Assembly (NCBI GenBank): GCA_024195265.1
Contig: JAJLRJ010000011.1
Location: forward strand, 3,378,866 to 3,442,865
Direction of reading: 5' to 3'
Length of the DNA stretch: 64,000 nucleotides
From: Dendrophyllia cribrosa
Taxonomy: Eukaryota > Cnidaria > Anthozoa > Scleractinia > Dendrophylliidae
The translations under genes were made by a program, and so were the position numbers. The notes under the pieces are model-generated. The model did not search any database. It saw only the letters and a list, made by a program, of their open reading frames with translations, and was not told the DNA's origin. Below, piece by piece: positions 19,219-28,597 of the stretch (positions are counted from its first letter, which is position 1; each line of letters opens with the position of its first letter).

Positions 19219-21030
19219 ATGTTTGGCAGACGGCCCGGTGGATTTAATCCTTATTCAAATCTTGGTATAAACATCGGCGGCCACAATTACGGGCCCCCAC
19301 CCCCTTTTTATTCGCCTCCAAACGCCTATACCCATGTAATGCCAAAGCCACCCCCTGATCCTGAAATGGCTTGGTTGAGTTCGCCGGAGGCTGCCAGGCT
19401 CTCTGCCGCGGCCAAGGCCAAGGCGATCTCAGACTTTAAAAAGCGTTTCCCTCGCGCCGATATGTCTCACTTTGAAGTGCAAGTAGATTTTGGCGACGAC
19501 CACAAAACCGCCACGGGGGAAGTGCTTTACAAAAAGGGCCCTGGCTCATGGGCGCTCGTTACAGAAATGCCCCACAAAGATTGGACTCAAGCCGAAAGAG
19601 AAGCTCTTGGCCTTCATTATGACGGTGGTTTCCCTTATCAGTTATCGTTGGGGCAACAAATAATATCAATCCCAGCTGTTGCTTTCTCCACCACAATAGA
19701 CAAAGACACGATGATTGGCGCAATATTAAATGATGAGTCGCAAAAGATTTACGTCACGCCAACTGATTATTTCACAACAAAATACAGAACTATCTTCAGG
19801 GACACACAGATTTCATTCACAACCGCGAAATACGGAAGAAAGTGGCTCGGTGGGCCGCATATGAGTTTTTGGCCGCAACAACTCTCCTTCGCCCTGTGGT
19901 GTGCAACAACCGGCTGCGGAATCTCGCGTGACATTCTCTTCGATAAGAACTCAAGTCTATCCCTAACACCACAGTTAAGGTCGTTTTACCGGTTTCACGT
20001 TCATTTCACAACAAGGCGAATTCTTTACCAGATGGGTGGGGAACAAAGCGTGAGTGCTTTGCCAGACGACCCTCCATTCAACCAGAAAGACAACAAGTAC
20101 AACATCGACGCGTACAAGAAGATTTGCATAGAGTTTGGCATCGACCCCAGTTCTGACTTCCGTTACACATACGGTAAGAACCACGGTCTTGGGAATGTCT
20201 ACATTTGGGAATACGGTGGGGGCAATATCTCTACCGATTACACTTATCCAGACCCCGATCTAGCTCTGTTCAATGATGAGCGCGTGACTGACAGAAAAGA
20301 CCCCAACTTTCGCGCCAATGGAATATCTTTCGTTCGCAACGACCAAGGGGCGGACACCCAGTTCGAGCACCTTGTGCCAAATTACGCACAGGGGCTAACA
20401 CAGCCAGGGCTCGCGCGTTTGAACCAATCAATCGAGGCCTTTGTGTACTGCATTCTTGGTTCACAAGCCAAAACCCGCAGCAGCATCATTGGAAGAGGAG
20501 GCCGGGCGTTCGAAACGCAGAGAGTCTTCCTCACCCATCTAGAGGAGGCCATAATACTGAACGACATCGCAACAAGCGTACAGCGTTACCAGCTTGCCAT
20601 CCAAGCAACGAAAGTGCGCTTAGACTTTGCGACAGCGCCCGGAAGCTGGCTCATGCCATCGCGCATGATTATCAACACAGAGAGCGTGATCGGGTATAAC
20701 AACAATCTACAGGAGGCAACGCAAGGGATGAAGCTGGGTGTGAACAATGATGTTAATCTGGGCACAAAAAAAGCCTCACTTCGCCTCATGGACGGTGGGG
20801 GGACAAAGATTAATCCACCAAACAGTCACCCATCAAAGCCGATACATAAACAGGCTACACAGGCACAGGGCATCGCGCCCAAACCAATGACCACACCCAC
20901 ACCCACACCACAGCCCACACCACAGCCCACACCCACACCCACACTAACACCAGACTCACATCACGTAAACAAGACACTCATTGCTGTGAGTGCGCTTGCT
21001 TTGGCAGGGCTTTTCGTTTGGTTGAGATAA
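19219..21030 (+). CDS. large conserved E1 protein, tail-anchored, function unknown
   Basis: 603 residues, intact. The N-terminus is rich in G, P, Y and N, and the centre is a long globular region. A Thr-Pro repeat linker lies near residues 545-575, and the last ~20 residues (TLIAVSALALAGLFVWL) form a membrane anchor. AATTATATACAATC precedes the ATG. It is the largest protein of the structural cluster apart from PolB, and lies opposite the coiled-coil protein, with which its 3' end nearly abuts. A spike or membrane-bound virion protein is possible; an alternative major capsid role cannot be excluded by eye. Confidence 0.6.
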   Translation: MFGRRPGGFNPYSNLGINIGGHNYGPPPPFYSPPNAYTHVMPKPPPDPEMAWLSSPEAARLSAAAKAKAISDFKKRFPRADMSHFEVQVDFGDDHKTATGEVLYKKGPGSWALVTEMPHKDWTQAEREALGLHYDGGFPYQLSLGQQIISIPAVAFSTTIDKDTMIGAILNDESQKIYVTPTDYFTTKYRTIFRDTQISFTTAKYGRKWLGGPHMSFWPQQLSFALWCATTGCGISRDILFDKNSSLSLTPQLRSFYRFHVHFTTRRILYQMGGEQSVSALPDDPPFNQKDNKYNIDAYKKICIEFGIDPSSDFRYTYGKNHGLGNVYIWEYGGGNISTDYTYPDPDLALFNDERVTDRKDPNFRANGISFVRNDQGADTQFEHLVPNYAQGLTQPGLARLNQSIEAFVYCILGSQAKTRSSIIGRGGRAFETQRVFLTHLEEAIILNDIATSVQRYQLAIQATKVRLDFATAPGSWLMPSRMIINTESVIGYNNNLQEATQGMKLGVNNDVNLGTKKASLRLMDGGGTKINPPNSHPSKPIHKQATQAQGIAPKPMTTPTPTPQPTPQPTPTPTLTPDSHHVNKTLIAVSALALAGLFVWLR

Positions 21031-21034
21031 GTGT

Positions 21035-22496
21035 TCAAGACTTTGCACGCTTGGTGATCCTTTCAACAAGGAAGGCCACCACGGCAAGGATGAGCAGCCA
21101 GGCGTGTTCACCCAGAAAGGAAATGACCGTTCCAGCCGCTTTGAAGATGAAGCTCACAATTGAGCCAATGAGACCAGGCAGGGCGTTGGCGGCTTTTTTT
21201 GCCAAGCTCTTTAAGTCCATTACCAATAGCCTTGGTGGCGTTCGCCAGGCCGTTCAAGGTGGCGAGTACCACAGCGCTGATGGTGATGCCAGCTGCCAGA
21301 ACAATCGCTTGCAGGGTCCATCCGTATTTCTTGAAGATTTCTCTAACCCTCTCTCTCAAAGACATGCCCCTTTCCCGCACCTCAATTTCTGTATTGAGCC
21401 TTGCTAGCTCTTCTTCACGTTCAGCAACCCGGGCTTCCGCGGCTTCTCTTTCAGAAGTGTTCTCATCTATTACGATTCTGTCTTCAGCGTTCTGTCGTTC
21501 AAGCTTTTCTTTGTTCTGTTTCAGTTCGTCCAGGGGTTTTATGGCGTCCTTTTTTGCTCTAAGTTCCTCTAAGCGGCCGGTTAAACCCCTATTGTCAAGC
21601 TTGAGTTTGTCTATTTCTTTTTGTAGTTTGTCTGCTTGTTGAGCAGCTTTTTGCGCATCGCCAAGTTCTTTTCGTTTAGTTTGATGCTTAGCTTCAAGAG
21701 TTCTCTTTTCATTTTTCAGACTTTGTATTGCCTCCTTATCCAGTGGTCCATGTGCGTCCTCCAGTTCCCGAATCTGGGCATCAATCTCTTCGATTCTATT
21801 TCTGATGGCATCCATCTCGCGGCGAAGTTTTTGTGCATCAGTGGCTCTTTGTTCTAATTGTTGTAGTTGTTTTTGTTTTGCTTCCAGTTCTTTTTGCTTT
21901 GCTTCAAATGTAGCATTTGTTTCATTTAACTCTTCATCCACAGACTTTCCGAGAGCCCTTTTGATCTCTTTTGGAAGAGAAGTGTTGAAAGTCTTTTCAA
22001 AACTCCCAGGGCTTTTTGTGTGAAAAGGATACCATTTGTCTCTAGTATGATATTTTACCTCGATGATGGCTCCACCTGATTTTGGTTTCGGCTCGTACCG
22101 AAAATTAAGTTGACCTCTATCTGCGTTGGGAAACTCTCTCGTAACCTCATCAAAGGCCATATCATCCGATGTTAACAATCGCCTGCCTTGAGTAGCCCCC
22201 TCAATGAAAGAGGTTTCTTCAGTGCGGGAGCCTTGTTGTTCTGGGGGCAACCTTGTTCTTGTGGCCAAGGGCACTTGTTCACCAGCCGGGGTGGAAGCAG
22301 CGTTTGGTTTAAATGGTTGCGTGGTGTTGGGGTCGGTGTCTTGGGCCCATTGTTGGGCTTCTTGCCGTTCTTCTTCTGACATTTGATCCCACCTTACTTC
22401 AAGGCTCTCACCGTCATCATCATCATCCCCCGTGTCTGGGATGAGACGGTCTCTGTCAGTTGTCTCACCAGGTATATGATATCCGCCTTCTGCCAT
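21035..22496 (-). pseudogene. coiled-coil membrane protein with frame break at an A7 run
   Basis: From the ATG at 22496 (TTTATATATCATC just upstream) the frame codes an acidic N-terminus, a long coiled coil (about residues 165-390, runs of E, K, Q and L, in phase) and one membrane segment (AIVLAAGITISAVVLATL). Near 21205 a run of seven A residues shifts the reading frame. The original frame ends at 21108 in low-quality sequence, while the +1 frame (21226-21035) codes a second hydrophobic domain with two membrane-like segments. Either a one-base insertion broke the gene or slippage at the A-run joins the two parts in expression. Function unknown. Confidence 0.65.
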
Positions 22497-22538
22497 GATG
22501 ATATATAAATATAAATTTAAAAAACACAAATATATACC
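22497..22538. promoter_or_regulatory. divergent promoter between coiled-coil and capsid genes
   Basis: Only 42 bases separate the two start codons. Each side carries a TATATA-type motif near its own ATG, with an A/T-only core between. Confidence 0.6.
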
Positions 22539-23783
22539 ATGGCTGTGCAACCGAATCTACTTCCATCTCACAGTGAAAAGACATTGGGCGCCATGAAGGC
22601 AGAGCGAACCGTTAAGCGCATCACATTCAACCCATCTGAGGCCAATCCCGGTGAGACACTGTACGTCTCGGTGCCCAAGCTGGGCGAGCACGATGTTATT
22701 GTGTCCGGCTCACTTGCACTGGTGTTCAACATCAACCTAGCCGGTGGGCACGTGAACAACTATCTCGTGCAAAATGTTTCTCGGGCCCTTGTTGACAGGT
22801 TCGTTGTAAAGTTTGCCGCCACCACTGTCCAGGACACGGTTGGGTACGACATCTACAAGATCTTCGAAGACCTATTCAAATCAATCGATGAGCGGGAAAA
22901 TATGCTTATGGATGGCATCCAGAGTGTGGATTTGTGTAAGATCCGCTCTGGTGCTGGCGACAAGAAGACCTCAGGCGTGGATGCGGAAACCAAGCTGGAG
23001 ACAATATACAAGAATAAGTATCGCATCAAACTGGATCACCAAATCTTAACTGATCACGGAATCATATACCCTCGAGCGTTATATAACGATCTGGTCTTCG
23101 AACTAACCCTCGCCCCCGCAAGCCAAGTTGTCCGGGGCTCAGACGTAAACAAGCTCGTGTACAAGTTGGAAAACCTCCAGCTGGAGTATGAGACGATCAG
23201 GAGTAAGGGTCTGGCCGACGAAGCAACAAGATCTTACACTAGCGGTAAGGAGTTCGCTTATGACCTCGTAATGCGAGATCGGGTGCATCCCTTCACAAAA
23301 GGCGTTGACACTCGGCTGAATCTTCGGGTTAACCCACAGCGCCGGTCTCTCAATGGCATCCTCTTGCTGTTCATCAATCCCTATGTAGCGGGTGCCAGGG
23401 ATTCTGAGAACTATTTCAATCCCGACATCACCAAAGTTAAGGTCACAGTCAACGGTGTTCCAAACAGGATCTACAACGTCAGTGGTACTGACATGTGGAA
23501 TGAAATAACCCGGCATTTTACCCCACACACGCGCGGCAGGCCTAACATGAACTTGACCAAATATCTCACAGGCAACAAGTTTGGTATCTGGATTGACCTG
23601 CGGTCCATGGCTGACACAGCCCTGCACGGGAACGGCCAACGGCTCGTCAACACACAGGATGGCGTGCAACTCGAGATTGAACGAGACGGCAAAGGCTCGG
23701 GAACCGCAAACTGCCACATCTTCACCATCTCAGACTCACAGATGAACATCGTGGACAAGCAGCTGGAATCTGTACAGTACTAA
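22539..23783 (+). CDS. candidate major capsid protein (double jelly-roll type)
   Basis: 414 residues, intact, beta-rich with few charged helices. The segment VSGSLALVFNINL followed by NVSRALVDRFVVKFA and the two-domain spacing resemble double jelly-roll capsid proteins of the PRD1/adenovirus/NCLDV lineage. It stands directly upstream of the packaging ATPase, the usual arrangement. AAATATATACC ends immediately before the ATG. The assignment rests on size, composition and position; no short diagnostic motif exists for this family. Confidence 0.55.
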   Translation: MAVQPNLLPSHSEKTLGAMKAERTVKRITFNPSEANPGETLYVSVPKLGEHDVIVSGSLALVFNINLAGGHVNNYLVQNVSRALVDRFVVKFAATTVQDTVGYDIYKIFEDLFKSIDERENMLMDGIQSVDLCKIRSGAGDKKTSGVDAETKLETIYKNKYRIKLDHQILTDHGIIYPRALYNDLVFELTLAPASQVVRGSDVNKLVYKLENLQLEYETIRSKGLADEATRSYTSGKEFAYDLVMRDRVHPFTKGVDTRLNLRVNPQRRSLNGILLLFINPYVAGARDSENYFNPDITKVKVTVNGVPNRIYNVSGTDMWNEITRHFTPHTRGRPNMNLTKYLTGNKFGIWIDLRSMADTALHGNGQRLVNTQDGVQLEIERDGKGSGTANCHIFTISDSQMNIVDKQLESVQY

Positions 23784-23863
23784 GTAAACGCATACACACG
23801 CACAACACACGCATACGCACAACACACGAACAACACACGAACATATTATATACCCACCAGCCC

Positions 23864-24617
23864 ATGACCAGCCCCATGGCCACAAACAAGATCAACTTCT
23901 ATGCTAAGCCGGCTCCCCTGCCATCCACCGGACCATTATCACACAATGAAATACAAAGACTTCTGGCAAAGGCCCCCTCTCCGCTAGTTTGCAAACCAAC
24001 TAATATAGGTGTTGGTTATGGACCCAAGAAAGCTGCCATTCAACGCACTAATCGTGGGCCCCACTAACAATGGCAAGACACAGTATCTTCTAAACCAACT
24101 GCGAGGACCCTTTAGGGGTTGTTTTGATTACATCGTTTTATTCTGCCCCACATTTGTCAAGAACAAGACATACGATGGCTTCGTGAACCGCGATCCGCAC
24201 ATCTTCGTGATTGTCTGCCAACAGCATGAGATCGAAGCCTGGTTGAAGCTGGCGAGCTTCTTTTTCACATGCACCAACACTTTATTCATTCTCGATGACT
24301 GCGCCGCCTCCAAAGATGTCAAAGGCCGCACAAGTCAGCTGGTCAATCTGGGGTTCAGCGCAAGGCATGACGGCATATCCGTGTGGGTCTTGACCCAGCA
24401 GATCACCAGCATTGCCAAGCCATATCGTGATAACATTGCAGCGATCGTCCTCTTTTACACGCCCTCCAGCAAGACAACTAAGGCCATCTTCGAAGACTAT
24501 GCCGGCGAGCTCTCCCATGAGGAATACAGAGAGCTTATCGCAAGGCTCAAATCCCGCAAGTTCTCCCACCTGGTTTTCTCTCTTAGACACCCGTATGGAA
24601 TTGAGTACAAGGTTTAA
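23864..24617 (+). pseudogene. A32/FtsK-HerA-type genome packaging ATPase, offset frames
   Basis: The main frame (24009-24617; 202 residues) carries Walker A GPTNNGKT, Walker B-like TLFILDDC and a sensor-like VWVLTQQ, so it is a viral DNA-packaging ATPase. The promoter-like TTATATACCC lies before a different frame that opens at 23864 and ends at 24067. The first frame looks like the natural N-terminus, and the switch falls near 24020-24035. This is probably a one-base indel. Alternatively the ATPase starts at 24009 or 24018 and the upstream frame is a separate 67-residue protein. If so, the ATPase itself is intact. Confidence 0.7.
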
Positions 24618-24677
24618 ACACAGTACACAAATATACATCCACACAAATATATACAGTACACATATACAATACATGCT

Positions 24678-24917
24678 ATGAATGCGCCAAACAGTCTACA
24701 CAAGCTCACTGTGCTTTCACAGCTTTTGGATGAATTGCACAAACACACACTTGATGCGCAAAACAAAATTATCAAAGCCGCTGGTGAGGCGGATCTGCGC
24801 CTCATGCTTCTCAACAGATATCCATTGCAGTTGAATTCTATGCCAGACACCACGGCGGGACTTATACGTGAGCTTGAAACCCTTTTGCCCGACATCAAGA
24901 CAATTATTGAAAAATAA
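24678..24917 (+). CDS. small helical E1 protein
   Basis: 79 residues, almost wholly alpha-helical in composition (leucine, glutamate and lysine periodicity), with no membrane segment. CACATATACAATAC lies shortly before the ATG. Its stop codon is part of the AAATAAAAAAACATATATATACC module that begins the next gene. Not recognised. Confidence 0.5.
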   Translation: MNAPNSLHKLTVLSQLLDELHKHTLDAQNKIIKAAGEADLRLMLLNRYPLQLNSMPDTTAGLIRELETLLPDIKTIIEK

Positions 24918-24934
24918 AAAAACATATATATACC
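24911..24934 (+). promoter_or_regulatory. fused AATAAA / CATATATATAC module
   Basis: The stop codon and an AATAAA hexamer (24913-24918) run directly into AAACATATATATACC. One short block thus seems to end the upstream gene and start the one at 24938. Confidence 0.6.
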
Positions 24935-24937
24935 CTG

Positions 24938-25567
24938 ATGATGGCAGAAGCAGCTGAAGACCAGGTCGCCTTGAACGAAGTAATGCAGATGCTGGAGGCC
25001 ATCCCTGGTACTGCACCTCCCACAGGGATAGTGTGTGACAATGGCATTCCTGCCAAACGTGAGAGTCTTGCAATCCTTGTTTCAACTGACAAGGCAAAAG
25101 AAGCTATCGGCGTGCAGCTCACACACGATCATGTCAATCGGTTGTCAGACAAGGACGTTGAGAAGTACTGCAAAAGGTACGAGGCCTACGTCGGCAACAA
25201 GACGACCGAATCCCTAATTGATTCCGCCATCATGCTCGTGACCAAAGGCGTTGGTATGGTGGCCCCGATTGATGATGTTAAGGAGTTGCAGCAAGAACTC
25301 AAGAACAACTACATCATCAACCTGGAGCTGGTAAATCTTGCTGGGGGTCTTGCCCTGCGATGCGGACGATGGCTGGCGCTTGCCAATGCTGCTCTCATCA
25401 CAACAAACCACATCAAGTTTGAACGAGAGCCTGATCACAAGGCTTATTTGATAGAATTGGAAGCTCAACCCCAACCCACACATCCAACCAGAGACAGTGA
25501 AGGCTATCCACTTGAGGGCTTTGATGAAGTTGGGCTGGGACCTGTGTTGACCTCGCAGGAACCTTGA
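24938..25567 (+). CDS. E1 protein of unknown function (209 aa)
   Basis: Soluble-looking protein; ATG at 24938 or 24941, right after CATATATATACCCTG. Mixed helical N-terminal two thirds (including KDVEKYCKRYEAYV) and a hydrophobic segment near residues 128-155 (NLAGGLALRCGRWLALANAA), then a proline-rich tail. Not recognised; its place among structural genes suggests a virion or assembly role. Confidence 0.6.
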   Translation: MMAEAAEDQVALNEVMQMLEAIPGTAPPTGIVCDNGIPAKRESLAILVSTDKAKEAIGVQLTHDHVNRLSDKDVEKYCKRYEAYVGNKTTESLIDSAIMLVTKGVGMVAPIDDVKELQQELKNNYIINLELVNLAGGLALRCGRWLALANAALITTNHIKFEREPDHKAYLIELEAQPQPTHPTRDSEGYPLEGFDEVGLGPVLTSQEP

Positions 25568-25663
25568 AGGAACCTGGCTGGAACCTGACAGCAACCTGTC
25601 AGCACACCTGGCAGAACACTTATCACATCTTGTAAAAAATAAAAAAGCATATATATACCCATT
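25568..25663 (+). promoter_or_regulatory. intergenic spacer with repeat and AATAAA / CATATATATAC module
   Basis: After the stop, GGAACCTGxCxGxAACCTG-like short repeats run to about 25615. Then AATAAA (25638-25643) leads into AAAGCATATATATACCC, 4 bases before the next ATG. Confidence 0.55.
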
Positions 25664-26131
25664 ATGGCCACACCACTCGAGACGATCCCTGAAGAAACTC
25701 AAACTCCAGCTCCAACACCTGCACGTGTTACCTCTGAGATCCCGAAAACAAAGCCCGCAACAGAAAAGAACCCCGGCCGCGTTGCTTCTGGCAAAAGGCT
25801 AGCAGAACGCAACCGCCTGGCCCGTGAAGCAAAGAAAAAGGCCGAAGAACAAAAGCCTGCACCATCAACAAGTGAAAACAATTCTGCAACAAGTGACACA
25901 ACAAGTGGTGTAACAAGTGACACAACAAGTGACAGCAACAACAACTCAATCTTTTATATTCTGGGGTTTGGAGGGTTGGTTGTCTCTGCAGCGGGTGTTT
26001 ATTACCAGCGCGAGGCCATAATGCAAAGGTTCGGACGCAAAACAAACACACCAGCAACACCCGCTGCAACCCCCGCTGCAACGCCCCCATCTCGAATTCC
26101 GGTAAGACAAGGAATTAAAAAAATGGAATAA
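25664..26131 (+). CDS. single-span membrane protein with basic N-terminal domain
   Basis: 155 residues: a proline/threonine-rich start, a basic block (RVASGKRLAERNRLAREAKK), a low-complexity S/T/N spacer with TSDTTSG repeats, one membrane segment near residues 92-112 (IFYILGFGGLVVSAAGVYY) and a short tail with APAAT-type repeats. The basic block could bind DNA or capsid. Not recognised. The stop codon overlaps AATAAA of the next promoter module. Confidence 0.6.
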   Translation: MATPLETIPEETQTPAPTPARVTSEIPKTKPATEKNPGRVASGKRLAERNRLAREAKKKAEEQKPAPSTSENNSATSDTTSGVTSDTTSDSNNNSIFYILGFGGLVVSAAGVYYQREAIMQRFGRKTNTPATPAATPAATPPSRIPVRQGIKKME

Positions 26132-26148
26132 AAAAACATATATATACT
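26127..26148 (+). promoter_or_regulatory. fused AATAAA / CATATATATAC module
   Basis: AATAAA at 26127-26132 overlaps the stop of the upstream gene and continues into AAAAACATATATATAC, followed by the ATG at 26154. Confidence 0.6.
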
Positions 26149-26153
26149 GCACC

Positions 26154-26483
26154 ATGAATCTTTTCCAGGCTGCGATGAATGGGGCTGCAGTCGGAGGTGT
26201 GATTCTTTTATGGGCTGGATTTAACTTGACCGCCTATGAAACAGTTTACAGATTGGTAATGAACAGGCACAACGAGCCCGAGTATGTGTACGTGTATGAG
26301 TCCGAGTCCGAGTCCGAGTCCGAGTCCGAGTCCGAGTCCGAGGCCGAGTCCGAGACCGAGACAGAGGCCGAGACCGAGACAGAGGCCGAGGTCGAGGAGC
26401 CCCGAGTCCGAGGCCGAACCCGAGTCCGAGGCCGAGCCCGAGTCAGAAAAAATAAAAAATCATATGTATACTGGGCAGAAACC
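26154..26483 (+). CDS. membrane protein with Ser-Glu repeat tail
   Basis: The N-terminal membrane segment (about residues 9-28, GAAVGGVILLWAGFNLTAY) is followed by a short polar part and a hexanucleotide GAGTCC/GAGACC array coding S-E and T-E dipeptides (26298-26395). A frame change inside or after the array then makes the translation arginine-rich (RVRGRTRVRGRARVR), and the frame runs without a stop through the next promoter into the gene at 26484. Stops exist nearby in other frames, so the fusion is probably a result of repeat-length change. Confidence 0.55.
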
Positions 26484-26705
26484 ATGTCTGACAACAAGCT
26501 TGTGAAGTCTATCCTCGACGCCGCAACAATCACTGGCCTTGTCGCCGGTATTGGTTGGATTGGGAAAAAGACCATCAAAGAAAACTTCACTGCCGACCCC
26601 AGTGCAAGCTTGATGAACTACGTCAAGTTCACAGTCGTCATGGCTGGCACCATTGCGCTGAAGAAATATCTCGAGGACCAGAAAATCCTCCCACACAACA
26701 TATAA
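26484..26705 (+). CDS. small two-helix membrane protein
   Basis: 73 residues with its own upstream motif (AAAAAATCATATGTATAC, 14 bases before the ATG). Two hydrophobic stretches are visible: ATITGLVAGIGWIG and FTVVMAGTIALKKYL. The open frame extends upstream into the previous gene, but the promoter spacing supports the start at 26484. Not recognised. Confidence 0.55.
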   Translation: MSDNKLVKSILDAATITGLVAGIGWIGKKTIKENFTADPSASLMNYVKFTVVMAGTIALKKYLEDQKILPHNI

Positions 26706-26731
26706 AAAACATATGTATACACACGACCACA

Positions 26732-27169
26732 ATGGCTTCGATTGCAATAATGGCCCTTGGCGCTGTTCTTAATGCGGCCGCTTTCACTGGCGGCAATTAT
26801 CTCGCGAAATATCTGTCTGGTGATAACGGAAAGGCAGCAATGGATGAGAAAATCCGACATGACCACGCCCTGGAACAATACCAAGCGGCTTACGCCAAAT
26901 ACCAGAAGGACCGCACCAAGCTCCTCGACTGGATTGCAGCCAACGATCGGATTAAACACCAAGCTAGCAAAAACTTCCAAACCACCGACCAAGCCCTTGT
27001 CTTGTATAACCAGATGCACCAAACACAACCAGATAAACAAATCAAAGACTACAAAGAGCCTCAGTTCTCGGACTTCTACAAGCCCAGCCCACAACAACAG
27101 ACTGGTGAACTTGTGTTCCTTGGAGGCACCCTGCTTGCGGGTGGGTATGCGGCTTATCGCTTTCTTTAA
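26732..27169 (+). CDS. conserved membrane protein with two hydrophobic ends
   Basis: 145 residues: an N-terminal hydrophobic segment (AIMALGAVLNAAAFTGGNYLA), a charged helical middle, and a C-terminal hydrophobic end (LVFLGGTLLAGGYAAYRFL). ATATGTATACACAC precedes the ATG; a longer open frame upstream is rejected on that ground. E2 has a homologue at 63784-64000 in the same position relative to integrase, so this is a core gene of the lineage. Function unknown. Confidence 0.65.
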   Translation: MASIAIMALGAVLNAAAFTGGNYLAKYLSGDNGKAAMDEKIRHDHALEQYQAAYAKYQKDRTKLLDWIAANDRIKHQASKNFQTTDQALVLYNQMHQTQPDKQIKDYKEPQFSDFYKPSPQQQTGELVFLGGTLLAGGYAAYRFL

Positions 27170-27201
27170 AATTTAAAAAATTTAAAACCCATATATATAC
27201 C

Positions 27202-27561
27202 ATGGTTACACCCGCCTTTTCTAAAGAAGAGCGTGACGATCTTATGGAACAGTTGCGCCTTTTACCGGCATGCCCCTTGGATAAACAAACTGAGGAAGTA
27301 GCGCAAGTGCTTCAGAAAATTGCTGAAGAAAGGCCCACATCCGTGCCGGAAAAATATCATGAATTGCTTCGCACAGTCATAACATTCCTAACGGCTCAAG
27401 AAACTGAGGAAATAAAACAAGCGGCTCATAAAGGGCGTGAACTAGCTAGAAACCTTTTTCCCGACCGTTTTAAAGAAATTGATGTGGCCAGAGATATTGA
27501 AGAGGCGCTCCTTTTTCTTGCACAGCATGGCCGTGGGCCGAACACATCTCCGGCCGCATAA
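27202..27561 (+). CDS. small helical E1 protein (119 aa)
   Basis: Charged all-helical protein without membrane segments. CCATATATATACC ends directly before the ATG. It lies between the membrane protein gene and integrase. In E2 those two genes abut with no room for a homologue, so the gene is dispensable or specific to E1. Not recognised. Confidence 0.55.
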   Translation: MVTPAFSKEERDDLMEQLRLLPACPLDKQTEEVAQVLQKIAEERPTSVPEKYHELLRTVITFLTAQETEEIKQAAHKGRELARNLFPDRFKEIDVARDIEEALLFLAQHGRGPNTSPAA

Positions 27562-27607
27562 GACATGGGCATATTTCACCGATTCATAAACTCTATATAT
27601 ACGCACA

Positions 27608-28597
27608 ATGGAGGCCAAACTCTTAAAGATCTATTACAGTCCGAAAGGCTACTGGAAAGGTCTTGCCGCTGTGAAAAAGCTAGCTGCAGCAGCTAAGGTC
27701 TCTAATGATGTCGCAAAGAAATGGCTTGTCAAACAAGCCCTTTGGCAAATATATCTACCGGCGCCACGTCATATCCCTCGGCCCAAGTTTGATGTCTCAT
27801 TACCCAATGCAGTGCATCAAGCGGATCTTCTCTTCCTGCCCCACGACAAACTTCCTCATGGGAGAAAGGTGTACAAATACGCATTAACCCTTGTTGATGT
27901 GGCTAGCCGTTTCAAAGCAGCAGAGCCCCTGACTTCGAAAGAGTCTGAAGAGGTGGCTAAAGCGTTTGCACAGATATATAGACGCGGGCCTTAGAAATGG
28001 CCTCAACTCTTGCAAGTTGACCCTGGGAAAGAGTTTATGGGTGCTGTGACTAAGGCTATGGAAAACAACAAAACGGCCATTCGCCGCGGGCGGGTTAATA
28101 TCCACAGAGACCAAGCAATTGTGGAGAGATTCAATCGCACCCTGGCTGAAAGACTGTTTGGTTATCAGTATGCTGTTGAAATGAATATGCCTTCTGGTCG
28201 TTCGACTGCTTGGGTTAAAAGACTGCCAGATGTTGTCTTAGCCTTGAACAATGAAGTAACCCGACTGACTGGCAAGAAGCCAAAGGATGCGATCAACGAG
28301 AAAGCAATAACAGCCAAGCCTGCGACACCATATGCTAGGCCTGTTGGGGCGAATGAGAAGAAGCTCCCACCATGGGTGAGTGTGAGATATTTGTACCAGC
28401 CCGGTGAGCTGGAAGGGGGTGGATGGCGTGCGACCGATCCGATCTGGTCTTTGAAGGTCTACAACGTTGAGAGAGTTGTCACCAAGCCGAATGAACCAGT
28501 GGTTTATTATCTCTACGATGGACCCAAGAGAGGGTTTGTTCGTGAGGAGTTGATGATTGTGCCGCCGGGCACTCAGTTGCCACCAGCTGGGCTCTAG
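27608..28597 (+). pseudogene. retrovirus-type (rve) integrase with one nonsense codon
   Basis: Inserts the viral DNA into the host chromosome. An N-terminal helical DNA-binding part is followed by the catalytic core with the acidic triad: D in VHQADLLFLP, D in VDPGKEFMG and E in IVERFNRT. The C-terminal part (VSVRYLYQPGELEGGG onward) looks chromodomain- or SH3-like. TAG at 27992-27994 falls in the middle of the core; the frame is otherwise open to 28597 and closely matches the intact E2 integrase. Expressed from TCTATATATACGCACA. The 3' end overlaps PolB tail to tail. Confidence 0.9.

Noticed and set aside
26555..26731. longer N-terminus for the membrane protein at 26732
   Set aside because: The extension runs antiphase through the previous gene and its promoter motif; the ATG at 26732 has its own motif.
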